Positions 41,295-49,701 of a stretch of DNA of 64,000 nucleotides are shown here, piece after piece. The stretch is from contig JAXLTI010000003.1 of assembly GCA_046330135.1 (NCBI GenBank), positions 992,001 to 1,056,000 on the forward strand, given 5' to 3'. A program made the position numbers and the translations under genes. The DNA comes from CAYYFX01 sp046330135 (GTDB taxonomy: Bacteria > ARS69). Each line of letters begins with the position of its first letter. Position 1 is the first letter of the stretch. The notes under the pieces were generated by a model, which saw only the letters and a list, made by a program, of their open reading frames with translations, did no database searches and was not told the DNA's origin.

Positions 41295-43061
41295 ATGATC
41301 TCGCGAAGCACGAATTTCCGGACGGGGCTCGCGGTCGGCGCGGTCCTTCTCATCGCGATCGCGATCTTCCTGAATCGCACCCTCTCGAACCTCGGCGCGG
41401 TCCGTCTGGATCTGACCCAGAACAAGCTCTACACCGTCTCGCCCGGCGCGAAGCACATCCTCTCGCAGCTCAAGGTGCCGGTGCAGGTGAAGTACTACGT
41501 CACGCCGCAGGATCAGATGCCGGCGGGGCTGAAGACCGTGGGACGGGACATGGCCGACGAGCTGCGGGAGCTGTCGATCGCGTCGCGCGGGAAGCTCAAG
41601 TTCACGCTGGTGAATCCGAGCGGGTCCGACGAGATGCAGAAGGCGCTGCAGGCGAAGGGGATCCGCCCGTTCCAGGTGCAGTCGGTCGAGAAGGACGCGG
41701 TCGCCGTGAAGCTCGTCTACTCGAGCCTCGCGATCGACTACAAGGACACCGGCGAGGAGATCATCCCGCAGGTGATCCCCGACAACCTGGGCAGCATGGA
41801 ATACGAGCTGCTCTCCCGCGTGCTCAAGCTCGAGCGCGAGAAGCAGCCCATCGTGGCGATCTACTCCACGAAAGAATCCCTGGACCCGCAGCTGGTGCAG
41901 TTCTACCTGCAGGCGGGCCAGCCCTTGCCGCAGCCGCAGGACAACTTCTCGCACGTGCCGGACTATCTGCGCAACGAGGGCTACGACGTCCGGCCGGTGG
42001 AGCTGACCAAGGACAGCGCCATCCCGGTCGACACGAAGACGCTGCTGCTGCTCGGTCCGAAGGAGCTGAACGACCGCCAGCGCTGGGAGATCTACCAGGT
42101 GCTGAAGCGCGGCGGGAGCGTCGTGGTGGCCACGCAGGCCACGACGTACGACTACAACGCCGGCTCGCAGGGCGGCTTCGAGATCAACGTGCGCCAGCAG
42201 CCGGTCGGCATCAACGACCTGACGTCGGCGTTCGGCGTCCGGATCGACGACCGGATGCTGATGGACGCGCAGATGGCCACGCTGGCGATCCCGCGGACCG
42301 CGGTGATCGGCGGCATGCGCTTCCAGATGTCGGAGCCCGTGCAGGCGCCGATGCAGATCCGCGTCATGGGCGAGTCCATTCGCCACGACCTGCCGTTCAC
42401 CGCCGGCGTGCCGGAGCTGCTCTACCTGTGGGGCAACCAGCTCGCGGTGGACGACGCGGGCCTCGCGCAGAAGGGCCTGAAGGCCACGAAGGTCTTCACC
42501 GGCAGCGCGAAGTCCTGGATCGTCGACAAGACGGCCGGCCTCGTGGCGCGGGAAGACATCGACGCGCGCGCGCACCCGATGACCGCGCACCCCACGCTGG
42601 CGGTGCTCCTCGAGGGCAAGTTCCCGGACCCGTGGGCGGGCAAGGCCGCGCCCGCGTGGCCCGCCGCCGCAGGGGATTCCTCGAAGGCCAAGGAGCCGGA
42701 GGTGGCCACGGTGGCCCTTCCGGACAGTGCGTCGAAGCCCGGGCGGCTCCTCGTGATCGGGTGCTCGAAGCTCTTCGAGGACAACCTCCTCGAGCAGGCA
42801 GGGCACTCGGCGCTGCTGATGAACGTGGTGGACGCGCTCACGCTCGGCGACGACCTGATCTCGATCCGCTCCAAGACCTCCGAGACCCGCACGTTCGGCG
42901 AGGTGTCCGCGCGCAAGAAGCTCGCGTTCCGCTTCGTCAACATGGCCGCGGTCCCCTTGCTGCTCATGGGAGTGGGACTCGGGAACTGGATGCGCCGTCG
43001 TCGTGACCAGGAGGAGTACGCCGGTCGCCTCGCGTCGAGCACCGGAGGGTCGGAGCGATGA
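41295..43061 (+). CDS. GldG-like membrane-anchored protein, 588 aa
   Basis: An N-terminal membrane helix (LAVGAVLLIAIAIFLNRTL) is followed by the family block RLDLTQNKLYTVSPGAKHIL. A large periplasmic domain carries the ABC-type uncharacterised (Gldg) region (VQVKYYVTPQDQMP, ADELRELSIASRGKLKF, SLAIDYKDTGEEIIP). A C-terminal helix (NMAAVPLLLMGVGLGNWM) then returns to the membrane. GldG partners GldA and GldF and is thought to be the accessory periplasmic subunit. The ATG at 41295 follows GGAGCGACAGGCG. The stop overlaps the DUF4340 start (ATGA). Confidence 0.92.
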   Translation: MISRSTNFRTGLAVGAVLLIAIAIFLNRTLSNLGAVRLDLTQNKLYTVSPGAKHILSQLKVPVQVKYYVTPQDQMPAGLKTVGRDMADELRELSIASRGKLKFTLVNPSGSDEMQKALQAKGIRPFQVQSVEKDAVAVKLVYSSLAIDYKDTGEEIIPQVIPDNLGSMEYELLSRVLKLEREKQPIVAIYSTKESLDPQLVQFYLQAGQPLPQPQDNFSHVPDYLRNEGYDVRPVELTKDSAIPVDTKTLLLLGPKELNDRQRWEIYQVLKRGGSVVVATQATTYDYNAGSQGGFEINVRQQPVGINDLTSAFGVRIDDRMLMDAQMATLAIPRTAVIGGMRFQMSEPVQAPMQIRVMGESIRHDLPFTAGVPELLYLWGNQLAVDDAGLAQKGLKATKVFTGSAKSWIVDKTAGLVAREDIDARAHPMTAHPTLAVLLEGKFPDPWAGKAAPAWPAAAGDSSKAKEPEVATVALPDSASKPGRLLVIGCSKLFEDNLLEQAGHSALLMNVVDALTLGDDLISIRSKTSETRTFGEVSARKKLAFRFVNMAAVPLLLMGVGLGNWMRRRRDQEEYAGRLASSTGGSER

Positions 43062-44131
43062 TCACGCGCAAGAGCCTCGGAATCCTCGTGGCGGCGCTGG
43101 CCGTCCTCATCGCCGCGTCCTGGATGACATCCCGCAGCCGCTACGGCGCCGTCTCCGGCGGTGGCTTCGAGAGCCTCCTCGCGAAGCCGCTCGATCCGCC
43201 GTCCGTGCAGACCATCCGCGCCTGGGTGGGCGCCCTGCCCGACAGCACGGTGGAGATCACGCGGAAGGGAGACGGCTGGGCCGTCGCGTCGCGCTTCGGG
43301 TGGAAGGGGAAGAAGGACCTCGTCGACCGCCTGCTGGAGGACGTGAAGTCCCTGCGCGGGGAGCTGCGCTCCTCCAGCGCCAGCGTGCTCGAGGACTACC
43401 AGATCGACGACAAGAAGGGCATGCACCTCGTGGGCCTCGGGCCGAGCGGCTCGGAGGTCTTCCACGTCATCGTGGGCAAGACGTCGCTCAAGGGCGGGAG
43501 CTTCGTGCGTCGGGTCAACTCGAACGACGTGTTCCTCTGCGAGGCCTCGCTCCGCTCGCCCTTCGGTCTCTGGGGCGAGGAAGTCCGGGCGCCGGATCCG
43601 AAGCGCTGGATCGAGCTCCGCGTGAACGAGACGACCCGCCAGGACGTGGACCGGATCGTCCTGCACGACGGCACGTCCGAGACGGTGCTGGAGAAGGTGT
43701 TCCAGCTCGCCCCGGCGGACACCGCCAAGCCCAAGGCGACGGCGGACTCCACGAAGAAGGGCGAGGCCGCGCCGGCGAAGCCGGCGGGTCCCACGCTCGA
43801 CCGGAACAACTGGACGTGGAAGCCCGACAAGGCCGGGGCCATCGACAAGGCCAAGGCGGACGGCATCCTGAGCACGCTCTGCAACCTCTACGCGACGGAC
43901 GTGGTGGACCCGAAGAACGCGGACCAGTACGGCCTCGCCGCGCCGAAGCGCTGGGCGGACCTGGTCCTCAAGGACGGCAAGACGATCTCGGTGAAGTTCG
44001 GCAACGCCATCGACGCCGAGAAGATGGTCTACCTGAAGATCGGGGACGACGGGCTCCCGGCGAAGATCTACCAGAGCACCGTGGATCGGGTCTTCACCAA
44101 GCGAAGCGAATTGAAGCCCAAGACCACGTAG
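43058..44131 (+). CDS. DUF4340 membrane-anchored protein, 357 aa
   Basis: An N-terminal helix (LGILVAALAVLIAASWM) anchors a periplasmic domain with repeated strand blocks typical of DUF4340: VEITRKGDGWAVAS, VDRLLEDVKSLRGEL, FHVIVGKTSLKGGSFVRR and, in a second copy, WADLVLKDGKTISVKFG and MVYLKIGDDG. A Lys/Ala/Pro-rich linker (about 225-250) separates the two parts. DUF4340 genes commonly follow gldG homologues and the protein is presumed to work with that transporter. It overlaps the preceding gene by four nt. Confidence 0.9.
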   Translation: MITRKSLGILVAALAVLIAASWMTSRSRYGAVSGGGFESLLAKPLDPPSVQTIRAWVGALPDSTVEITRKGDGWAVASRFGWKGKKDLVDRLLEDVKSLRGELRSSSASVLEDYQIDDKKGMHLVGLGPSGSEVFHVIVGKTSLKGGSFVRRVNSNDVFLCEASLRSPFGLWGEEVRAPDPKRWIELRVNETTRQDVDRIVLHDGTSETVLEKVFQLAPADTAKPKATADSTKKGEAAPAKPAGPTLDRNNWTWKPDKAGAIDKAKADGILSTLCNLYATDVVDPKNADQYGLAAPKRWADLVLKDGKTISVKFGNAIDAEKMVYLKIGDDGLPAKIYQSTVDRVFTKRSELKPKTT

Positions 44132-44147
44132 CGTAACAATCGCGGGC

Positions 44148-45944
44148 ATGCCCGAAGCCCGCTGCATCCCCCGCGAGGGGTCCGTCCGGGAGCGGAATCC
44201 GTTCCCGGTCTTCCCGGGGGAGCCGAAGATCCAGGGCCCCATTCGCCGCTCGCCCATGGGACGGCGCCGGGCGCTCGTGCTCGGCGCCGTTCACGTCGCG
44301 GTGCTCCTCCACGTCCTGCACTGGAAGCTCACGGGGAGCACGCTCTCGCCGGTGGAGCCGTCCGAGTCGATGCGGACGCTCGAGCTCGGCCAGATCAACG
44401 CGGGCGCCCTCTTCTTCGCGCTCGCGATCCTCTCCACCGCCCTCTTCGGGCGCTTCTTCTGCGGTTGGGGCTGTCACGTCGTGGCGCTGCAGGACCTGTG
44501 CGCCTGGATCATGCGGCGGCTCGGCGTCCGGCCGCGGCCGTTCCGCGCCCGCCTGCTCGTGTGGGCGCCGCTCGGCCTCGCCGTCTACATGTTCGCCTGG
44601 CCCACGTTGAAGCGCGCCCTCGTTCCTCTCGTGCGCGGCGCCTTCCCTGCGGTCGCCGCGGCCCTCGGGCCTCCCCCGCCCTTCCCCGGCTTCTCCAACC
44701 ATCTCGTGACCGCCAGCTTCTGGGCCACCTTCCCGGGCGTCGCCATCGCCGTTCCCTTCCTCCTCGTCTGCGGGTTCGCCGTGGTCTACCTGCTCGGAGC
44801 GAAGGGCTTCTGCACGTACGGCTGCCCCTACGGCGCCGTCTTCGGGGCGGCCGACGGGGTCGCGCCGGGGCGCATCCGCGTGACGGACGCTTGCGACCAG
44901 TGCGGCCACTGCACCGCGACCTGCACTTCGAACGTGCGCGTGCACGAGGAGGTCCGCGAGTTCGGGATGGTCGTGAGCCCGGGCTGCATGAAGTGTCTGG
45001 ATTGCGTGAGCGTCTGCCCGAAGGACGCGCTCTACTGGGGATTCGGGAAGCCGGCGACCTCCCGCGGCGCGCCAAAGACCGGCCGCCTCCTGCGCCGCTT
45101 CGATCTCCCGCTGCGCGGCGAGATCGCGCTGGCCGCGACGTTCCTTCTGGCCCTCCTCGCGTGGCGCGGCGCCTACGGGAGCGTGCCCCTGCTCATGGGC
45201 GTCGGCGTGGCCCTGTGCGTCTCGTTCCTCCTCGCGACTCTCGTGCGTCTCCTCCGCGACGAGGACGTCGCCCTGCAGAACCTGACTCTCTCCACCGGCG
45301 GCCGCATCCGGGGCGCGGGCTTCGCGGTGATCGCGCTGGCCGTGGTCGCGGCGGCGCTGACGCTCCAGAGCGGCGCCGTACGGGTCGCGCGCGCGGCCGC
45401 CGACCGCCTGGACGCCGAGGTCGTCGTGTCGCGCGAGGAGGTCCTGCGCGGCGGCCCGCTCACGCTCTCGGACGCCACGCGAAGCGTGGCGATGCGCGCC
45501 GCCCGGCTGGATCGGCTCGCCGACGGCTGGACCGCGGGCGGCCTCGGGCTGGTCTCGACCCCCGAGGTGGCCCTGCGCCGAGCGTGGTTCGCCCTCGTGC
45601 TCGGGAAGCCGTCCGAGGCGTTGGGGCATCTCGAGCGCGCGATGGGAGAGGCCCCCGCGTCCCGGGAGGCCCGGCTCGATCTCGCGCGCGTCCGCGCGCT
45701 GGCGGGCCCCCGTGACGAGGCCATCCGCGATCTGCGGCGCCTCGTGGCCGAGGACCCGGTCGATGTCGACGTGCACCGCGCGCTCGCGGCCACCCTCGAA
45801 GCGGCCGGCGACGCTCCCGCGAGCGTGGCCGAGCTGATCGTCGTGGTGAGCCTGGATCCACAGGACACGGCCGCCCGCGCTCATCTCGTCGCGCTGCTGG
45901 AGCGCCTCGGGCGGACGCAGGACGCGAACCGCTACCGCCGCTGA
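44148..45944 (+). CDS. NapH/CcoG-type polyferredoxin membrane protein fused to TPRs, 598 aa
   Basis: Domain order: an N-terminal cytosolic stretch, a membrane helix at about 40-60, a Cys motif GRFFCGWGCHVVALQDLC, further helices, a second CTYGCPYG motif, then two [4Fe-4S] clusters (CDQCGHCTATC and CMKCLDCVSVCP), two or three more helices, and a C-terminal region from about 440 with TPR-like repeats (VALRRAWFALVLGKPSEALGHLERA). FCGWGCH and the paired 4Fe-4S sites are the signature of NapH/NosR/CcoG membrane ferredoxins, which pass electrons from quinol to periplasmic partners. The fusion to TPRs is unusual. It lies 16 nt after the DUF4340 gene, so the operon may link the transporter and electron transfer. 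Confidence 0.88.
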   Translation: MPEARCIPREGSVRERNPFPVFPGEPKIQGPIRRSPMGRRRALVLGAVHVAVLLHVLHWKLTGSTLSPVEPSESMRTLELGQINAGALFFALAILSTALFGRFFCGWGCHVVALQDLCAWIMRRLGVRPRPFRARLLVWAPLGLAVYMFAWPTLKRALVPLVRGAFPAVAAALGPPPPFPGFSNHLVTASFWATFPGVAIAVPFLLVCGFAVVYLLGAKGFCTYGCPYGAVFGAADGVAPGRIRVTDACDQCGHCTATCTSNVRVHEEVREFGMVVSPGCMKCLDCVSVCPKDALYWGFGKPATSRGAPKTGRLLRRFDLPLRGEIALAATFLLALLAWRGAYGSVPLLMGVGVALCVSFLLATLVRLLRDEDVALQNLTLSTGGRIRGAGFAVIALAVVAAALTLQSGAVRVARAAADRLDAEVVVSREEVLRGGPLTLSDATRSVAMRAARLDRLADGWTAGGLGLVSTPEVALRRAWFALVLGKPSEALGHLERAMGEAPASREARLDLARVRALAGPRDEAIRDLRRLVAEDPVDVDVHRALAATLEAAGDAPASVAELIVVVSLDPQDTAARAHLVALLERLGRTQDANRYRR

Positions 45945-46236
45945 CGCGGCACCGAGGGTTCGCCCGCCCGGCTGCTCGCCGCTTGGTGGTCGCGCAAGGG
46001 GCGTTCGCCCGCCCGCCGAGCTCGACCCTTCCTCCGCTGCGGACGGCGCGGCCGGGGCATCCATGCCCCGGCCTAGGCCTCGGCACTCGGCAGGCGCTCG
46101 GCCATCCGTGGCCGAGCGCGGCTCGTGACGCCGCCTCGGAGGAAGGGTCGAGCTCGGCGAAGCCGGATCGGGGCGAACCCCCAAGCGCGCAATTGAGAAG
46201 CCGGCGGGAAGCCGGATCGGGGCGGACCTCCGCGGA
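45945..46236. other. Convergent intergenic region with a nested palindromic element
   Basis: This 292-bp region between two converging genes has no ORF of credible composition. It contains the 23-bp inverted repeat at 46014-46159, two inner hairpins and, at 46159-46175 and 46208-46224, a 17-bp perfect direct repeat (GAAGCCGGATCGGGGCG). Confidence 0.6.
46014..46159. repeat. Nested inverted repeat with two internal hairpins
   Basis: Perfect 23-bp arms at 46014-46036 and 46137-46159 enclose two further perfect hairpins: 46050-46073 (11-bp stem, 2-nt loop) and 46094-46119 (11-bp stem, 4-nt loop). Folded, it would form a multi-branched structure of about 146 nt. It might act as a bidirectional terminator, a MITE-like or REP-like element, or a structured RNA. 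Confidence 0.7.
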
Positions 46237-47376
46237 TCAGCGGTAGGCGGAGTGGAGCCTCGCCCAGGTCTCGGACGACGGCGTGTCCACGCCGGTCCCG
46301 GTCACGCACGCCCGTGCGATGGGCTGGATGAACGGGGCGATGATGGCGTAGTTCGCGGTCCAGGGATTCTGCCAGGCGTCTCCGACCCGAACCGCCACGA
46401 TGTCGAGGCTCGGGATGACCAGGATGACGCTGTCGAGGAAGCCCCATCCGAAGCAGGCGTCCGTGGGGACGTTCGCGATCGAGCCGTCCGAGTTGTTCCA
46501 CCACAGGAGCCCGTAGTGGTGCGTGGCGCCCGGATACCGGACGGGATCGCCGTTCGGCAGCGACGCGATCGTGGGGTCCCCGGTGCGAGCGGATTGCAGG
46601 TACCAGCTCGGGTACACCACCGTGCCGTTCCACGTGCCGCCATGCAGCTGCAGATAGCCCAGCCGCGCCATCGCGTCGGCCGACGCGGACGTGCCCGACG
46701 CGAACTCGCGTCGCGTGATGCCGTTGAGCGTCTGCGGCCGGTACGAGTTGAGCCGCCACGTGAACTGGCCGGAGTGGACGCCGATCGGAGTGAGGACGCG
46801 CGTCTGGAGCACCTGAAGCAAGTCTTGGCCGAACTGGATCGTCAAGACGTCGGCGAGCCAGTCCACCGCGCAGTTGCTGTAGTACCAGGTGGTCCCCGGC
46901 GCGTAGATGAGCGCGACGAAGGCGTTCGGCTCGTCGAAGCCCGAGGAGTGGGTCGCGAGCTGGTGCAACGTGATCGACGGCAGCCAGCCCGTGCCGACGT
47001 TCGATTGCGGGGGCACCCCGGCTCCCGGGTAGTACTGGAGCATCGTCTGGTCGAGGGCCACGCGGCCATCCGAGATGGCCATGGAGAGGAGCATGCCGCC
47101 GATGGACTTCGTCGTGGACTTCAGCTCGTAAAGCGCCGACGTGTCGCCCCACGAGTCCACGACGTAGCCCGAGCGGATGACCATGCCGGCGCCGCCGCCG
47201 GTCAGGGCGTACGTGCGCGCCTGGGCCAGGATCGTGGCGTCCATGCCCCTCTGGGCGGGAGTGGCGGTCTGCCAGTTCGCCCCCGGCCAGATCGTGGCCT
47301 CGGCGCGCGCGGCTGCGGCGCCGAGGAGGAGGAGCGAAAGCCCGGCCGCCGTGGAGCGGGACGCGCGGGACGACAT
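46237..47376 (-). CDS. Exported class-C beta-lactamase-fold serine hydrolase with a WxxLxxxYR tail, 379 aa
   Basis: The signal peptide MSSRASRSTAAGLSLLLLGA (cleavage near residue 24) starts at 47376 with GAGGAGG upstream. The hydrolase core has Ser87-x-x-Lys90 in LKSTTKSIGG, the Tyr-x-Asn element in WYYSNC and a KTG-equivalent HHYGLLWW. These are all features of the serine hydrolase (PF00144) family that includes beta-lactamases, esterases and peptidases. The substrate is unknown. The C-terminus ends TWARLHSAYR, matching the tail of two other exported proteins. It is 11 nt downstream of its paralogue, so the two form a tandem pair following trpS. Confidence 0.88.
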   Translation of the reverse strand: MSSRASRSTAAGLSLLLLGAAAARAEATIWPGANWQTATPAQRGMDATILAQARTYALTGGGAGMVIRSGYVVDSWGDTSALYELKSTTKSIGGMLLSMAISDGRVALDQTMLQYYPGAGVPPQSNVGTGWLPSITLHQLATHSSGFDEPNAFVALIYAPGTTWYYSNCAVDWLADVLTIQFGQDLLQVLQTRVLTPIGVHSGQFTWRLNSYRPQTLNGITRREFASGTSASADAMARLGYLQLHGGTWNGTVVYPSWYLQSARTGDPTIASLPNGDPVRYPGATHHYGLLWWNNSDGSIANVPTDACFGWGFLDSVILVIPSLDIVAVRVGDAWQNPWTANYAIIAPFIQPIARACVTGTGVDTPSSETWARLHSAYR

Positions 47377-47387
47377 CGACGACCTCC

Positions 47388-48536
47388 TCAACGGAAGGCG
47401 GCGTGCAGCCGGCCCCAGGACGGGCGGTCCACCGCCGACACGAGCACCGACCGAGCGAGCGGACCCGCGAACGGCGCCATGACGCCGTAGTCCGCGTTCC
47501 AGTCGGGCCGCCAGCCGTCGCCGGCACGAACGGCGACGAGGTCGAGGCTCGGGATGACGAGAATCACGCTGTCGAGGAGGCCCCAACTGAAGTACGCGTC
47601 CGTCGGAACGCCGGCCAGCGATCCATCACCATTGGTCCACCAGAGTAATCCATAGTGCGACGTGGCGCCAGGGCACCGCGCGTCCTCGTTCGGCAGCGAC
47701 GCGATGGACGGATCGGGGTGGCGCATCGCGCTCACGTAGGACGATGCGATGACTTGCACGCCGTTCCATCGCCCGTCGCGGAGGCAGAGGTAACCGAGGC
47801 GCGCCATCGCGTCCACGGACGCGGAGATTCCGGACGCCAGCTCGCGCCGCGCGTGGCCGTTCAAGTCCGGCGGGCGATACGCGTTGTCGCGCCAGAGGAG
47901 CTCCGTGTCCGGTACGCCGATCGTCGCGCAGACGCGCGTCCGGAGCACGTTCGCGAGGTCGTCGGCGAAGCGGACGGTCAGGAGGTCGCCGAGCCACTGG
48001 GCGCCGCAGTCGCTGTAGAGCCAAGCGGTTCCGGGAGCACGGAGGAGAGGCGAGAAGCCGCCGGGCACGTCGAACCCCGCCGCATGCGTCGCGAGATGAC
48101 GCACCGTGATGCCCGGGAGCCACCCCGTCGCCGTGTTCTCGTCCGGCGGCACGCCGAACTCCGGATAGTACGTGAGCGCCGAGTCGTCGAGCGCGAACAG
48201 CCCGTCGCCGATCGCGAGGCCCACGAGGAGCGAGCCGATCGACTTCGTGGTGGAGAGGAGGTCGTAGGGAGTCTCCAGGTCGCCCCACGAGGCGACCAGT
48301 TTCCCCTCGTGAATGACCATTCCCGAGCCGTTGCCGGTCAGCGCGTAATCGCGCGCTTCGTCCAGGGCGATCGGGTCCATGCCGATGTCCGCCGGGTTCG
48401 CGATCTCCCAGTCCGGATCCGGAAAGCCGCCGCCCGCGGTGGCGACGCTCGGGGCGAGCCGCGCGGCGAGCACGAGCGCGGCCCCGACGAGACTCGGGAG
48501 GCGCCGGCGCGGCAGGGCCGGCGCGCGACGCTTCAC
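47388..48536 (-). CDS. Exported serine hydrolase paralogue with a WxxLxxxFR tail, 382 aa
   Basis: A close paralogue of the following gene with a signal peptide (KRRAPALPRRRLPSLVGAAL) and the same core: Ser-x-x-Lys as LLSTTKSIGS, Tyr-Ser-Asp (WLYSDCG) where the neighbour has Tyr-Ser-Asn, and HYGLLWWTN. The Asn to Asp change at the general-base element may alter activity. The tail SWGRLHAAFR matches the other two tailed proteins. The GTG at 48536 shares bases with the trpS stop (GTGA). Protein-wide similarity to its neighbour is high in the hydrolase core but low at the signal peptide, so the duplication is not very recent. Confidence 0.88.
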   Translation of the reverse strand: MKRRAPALPRRRLPSLVGAALVLAARLAPSVATAGGGFPDPDWEIANPADIGMDPIALDEARDYALTGNGSGMVIHEGKLVASWGDLETPYDLLSTTKSIGSLLVGLAIGDGLFALDDSALTYYPEFGVPPDENTATGWLPGITVRHLATHAAGFDVPGGFSPLLRAPGTAWLYSDCGAQWLGDLLTVRFADDLANVLRTRVCATIGVPDTELLWRDNAYRPPDLNGHARRELASGISASVDAMARLGYLCLRDGRWNGVQVIASSYVSAMRHPDPSIASLPNEDARCPGATSHYGLLWWTNGDGSLAGVPTDAYFSWGLLDSVILVIPSLDLVAVRAGDGWRPDWNADYGVMAPFAGPLARSVLVSAVDRPSWGRLHAAFR

Positions 48537-49507
48537 CGGGGCTTGCCGGTGAAGCCCGCGGACTCGCGGACGCGCTCCAGGAGAGGATGCATGGTAGCTC
48601 GCGCTCGCCGCGCCCCGTCGGCCAGGACGTCCTGCAGGTCCGAGGGCCGCTCGAGCCACGCGCGACGCTTCTCCCGGGCCGGACCGAAGGTCGCCTCGAT
48701 CTTCTCGAGCAGCGCCTTCTTGGCTTCGCCGTAGCCCATGCCGCCCGCGCGATAGCGTCGCTCCATCTCGTCCCGCTCCTCCGGCGTCGCGAACAGGCGG
48801 TAGAGGGCGAAGACGGTGCAGCGCGTGGGGTCCTTCGGCTCCTCGACGGGCGTGGAGTCCGTCACGATGGACATGACGCGCTTCTTCATCCGCGAGGGCT
48901 CGTCGAACAGATCGATCGTGTTCCCGTAGCTCTTCGACATCTTCTCGCCGTCGAGTCCCGGGACCACGGCGCTCTCCTCGAGGATGTACGGCTCGGGCAC
49001 GCGGAGGATCTCGCCTCGCTCGTTGTTGAAGCGGATCGCGAGGTCGCGCGCGATCTCCACGTGCTGCTTCTGGTCCTTCCCCACGGGCACGAGGTCCGCT
49101 CCGTACGCGACGATGTCGGCCGCCATGAGAACGGGATAGGCGAAAAGGCCGTGCGAAGGCTCGAGCCCCTTCGCCACCTTGTCCTTGTAGCTGTGCGCAC
49201 GCTGGAGGAGACCCACCGGGGCGAGGCACGAGAGGAACCACGCCAGCTCGTGATGTTCGGGCAGGTCGGCCTGATCGAAGAGTACGCTGCGCTCCGGGTC
49301 CAGCCCCAGGGCCAGGTAGCTCGCCGCGACGTCGACGATGCGGCGGCGCAGCTCTTCGCCGTCCCGCAGCGACGTCAGCGCGTGGTAGCTCGCGATGAAG
49401 AAGTGGCACTGGTAGCGGTGCTGGAGATCCAGGAACTGCCGGATCGCCCCGAACCAGTTGCCGAGATGCAATGCCCCGGAGGGCTGGATTCCCGACAGTA
49501 CCCGCAC
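48533..49507 (-). CDS. trpS: Tryptophanyl-tRNA synthetase, 324 aa
   Basis: A class Ic aminoacyl-tRNA synthetase charging tRNA-Trp. The HIGH-type motif is LHLGN (SGALHLGNWFG) and the KMSKS loop is intact (GEKMSKSYGN). Other blocks: FFIASYHALT, YPVLMAADIVAY and VPVGKDQKQHVEIARD. The length is normal. The GTG at 49507 has GAGGACC six nt upstream and gives the usual short N-terminus (MRVLSGIQPSG). The 71-codon upstream extension is rejected. It leads an operon with two exported serine hydrolases, an unusual linkage for trpS. Confidence 0.96.
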   Translation of the reverse strand: MRVLSGIQPSGALHLGNWFGAIRQFLDLQHRYQCHFFIASYHALTSLRDGEELRRRIVDVAASYLALGLDPERSVLFDQADLPEHHELAWFLSCLAPVGLLQRAHSYKDKVAKGLEPSHGLFAYPVLMAADIVAYGADLVPVGKDQKQHVEIARDLAIRFNNERGEILRVPEPYILEESAVVPGLDGEKMSKSYGNTIDLFDEPSRMKKRVMSIVTDSTPVEEPKDPTRCTVFALYRLFATPEERDEMERRYRAGGMGYGEAKKALLEKIEATFGPAREKRRAWLERPSDLQDVLADGARRARATMHPLLERVRESAGFTGKPR

Positions 49508-49619
49508 GGTCCTCGCCCCCGATCGCCGCAAGTGGACGTGGATTCTACGACGATTGCGGCGAATCCGGGAGGCCGGGCCGCCGGGGGCGGCCAGGACGCC
49601 GCGGGTCGCCGGAAGCCGA

Positions 49620-49648
49620 TTCCACCGCGTCGGTCCGTCTGATACGAT
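49620..49648 (+). promoter_or_regulatory. Extended -10 promoter for the FG-GAP protein gene
   Basis: A TGA followed by -10 TACGAT (49643-49648), with a weak -35 TTCCAC (49620-49625) 17 bp upstream. The leader to the ATG at 49702 is about 47 nt. Confidence 0.4.
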
Positions 49649-49701
49649 GCAGGCAGAACGGGCTCCCCCCCGGGAGGCTCGCCCGTCCACCGTGAGGCAC
49701 C

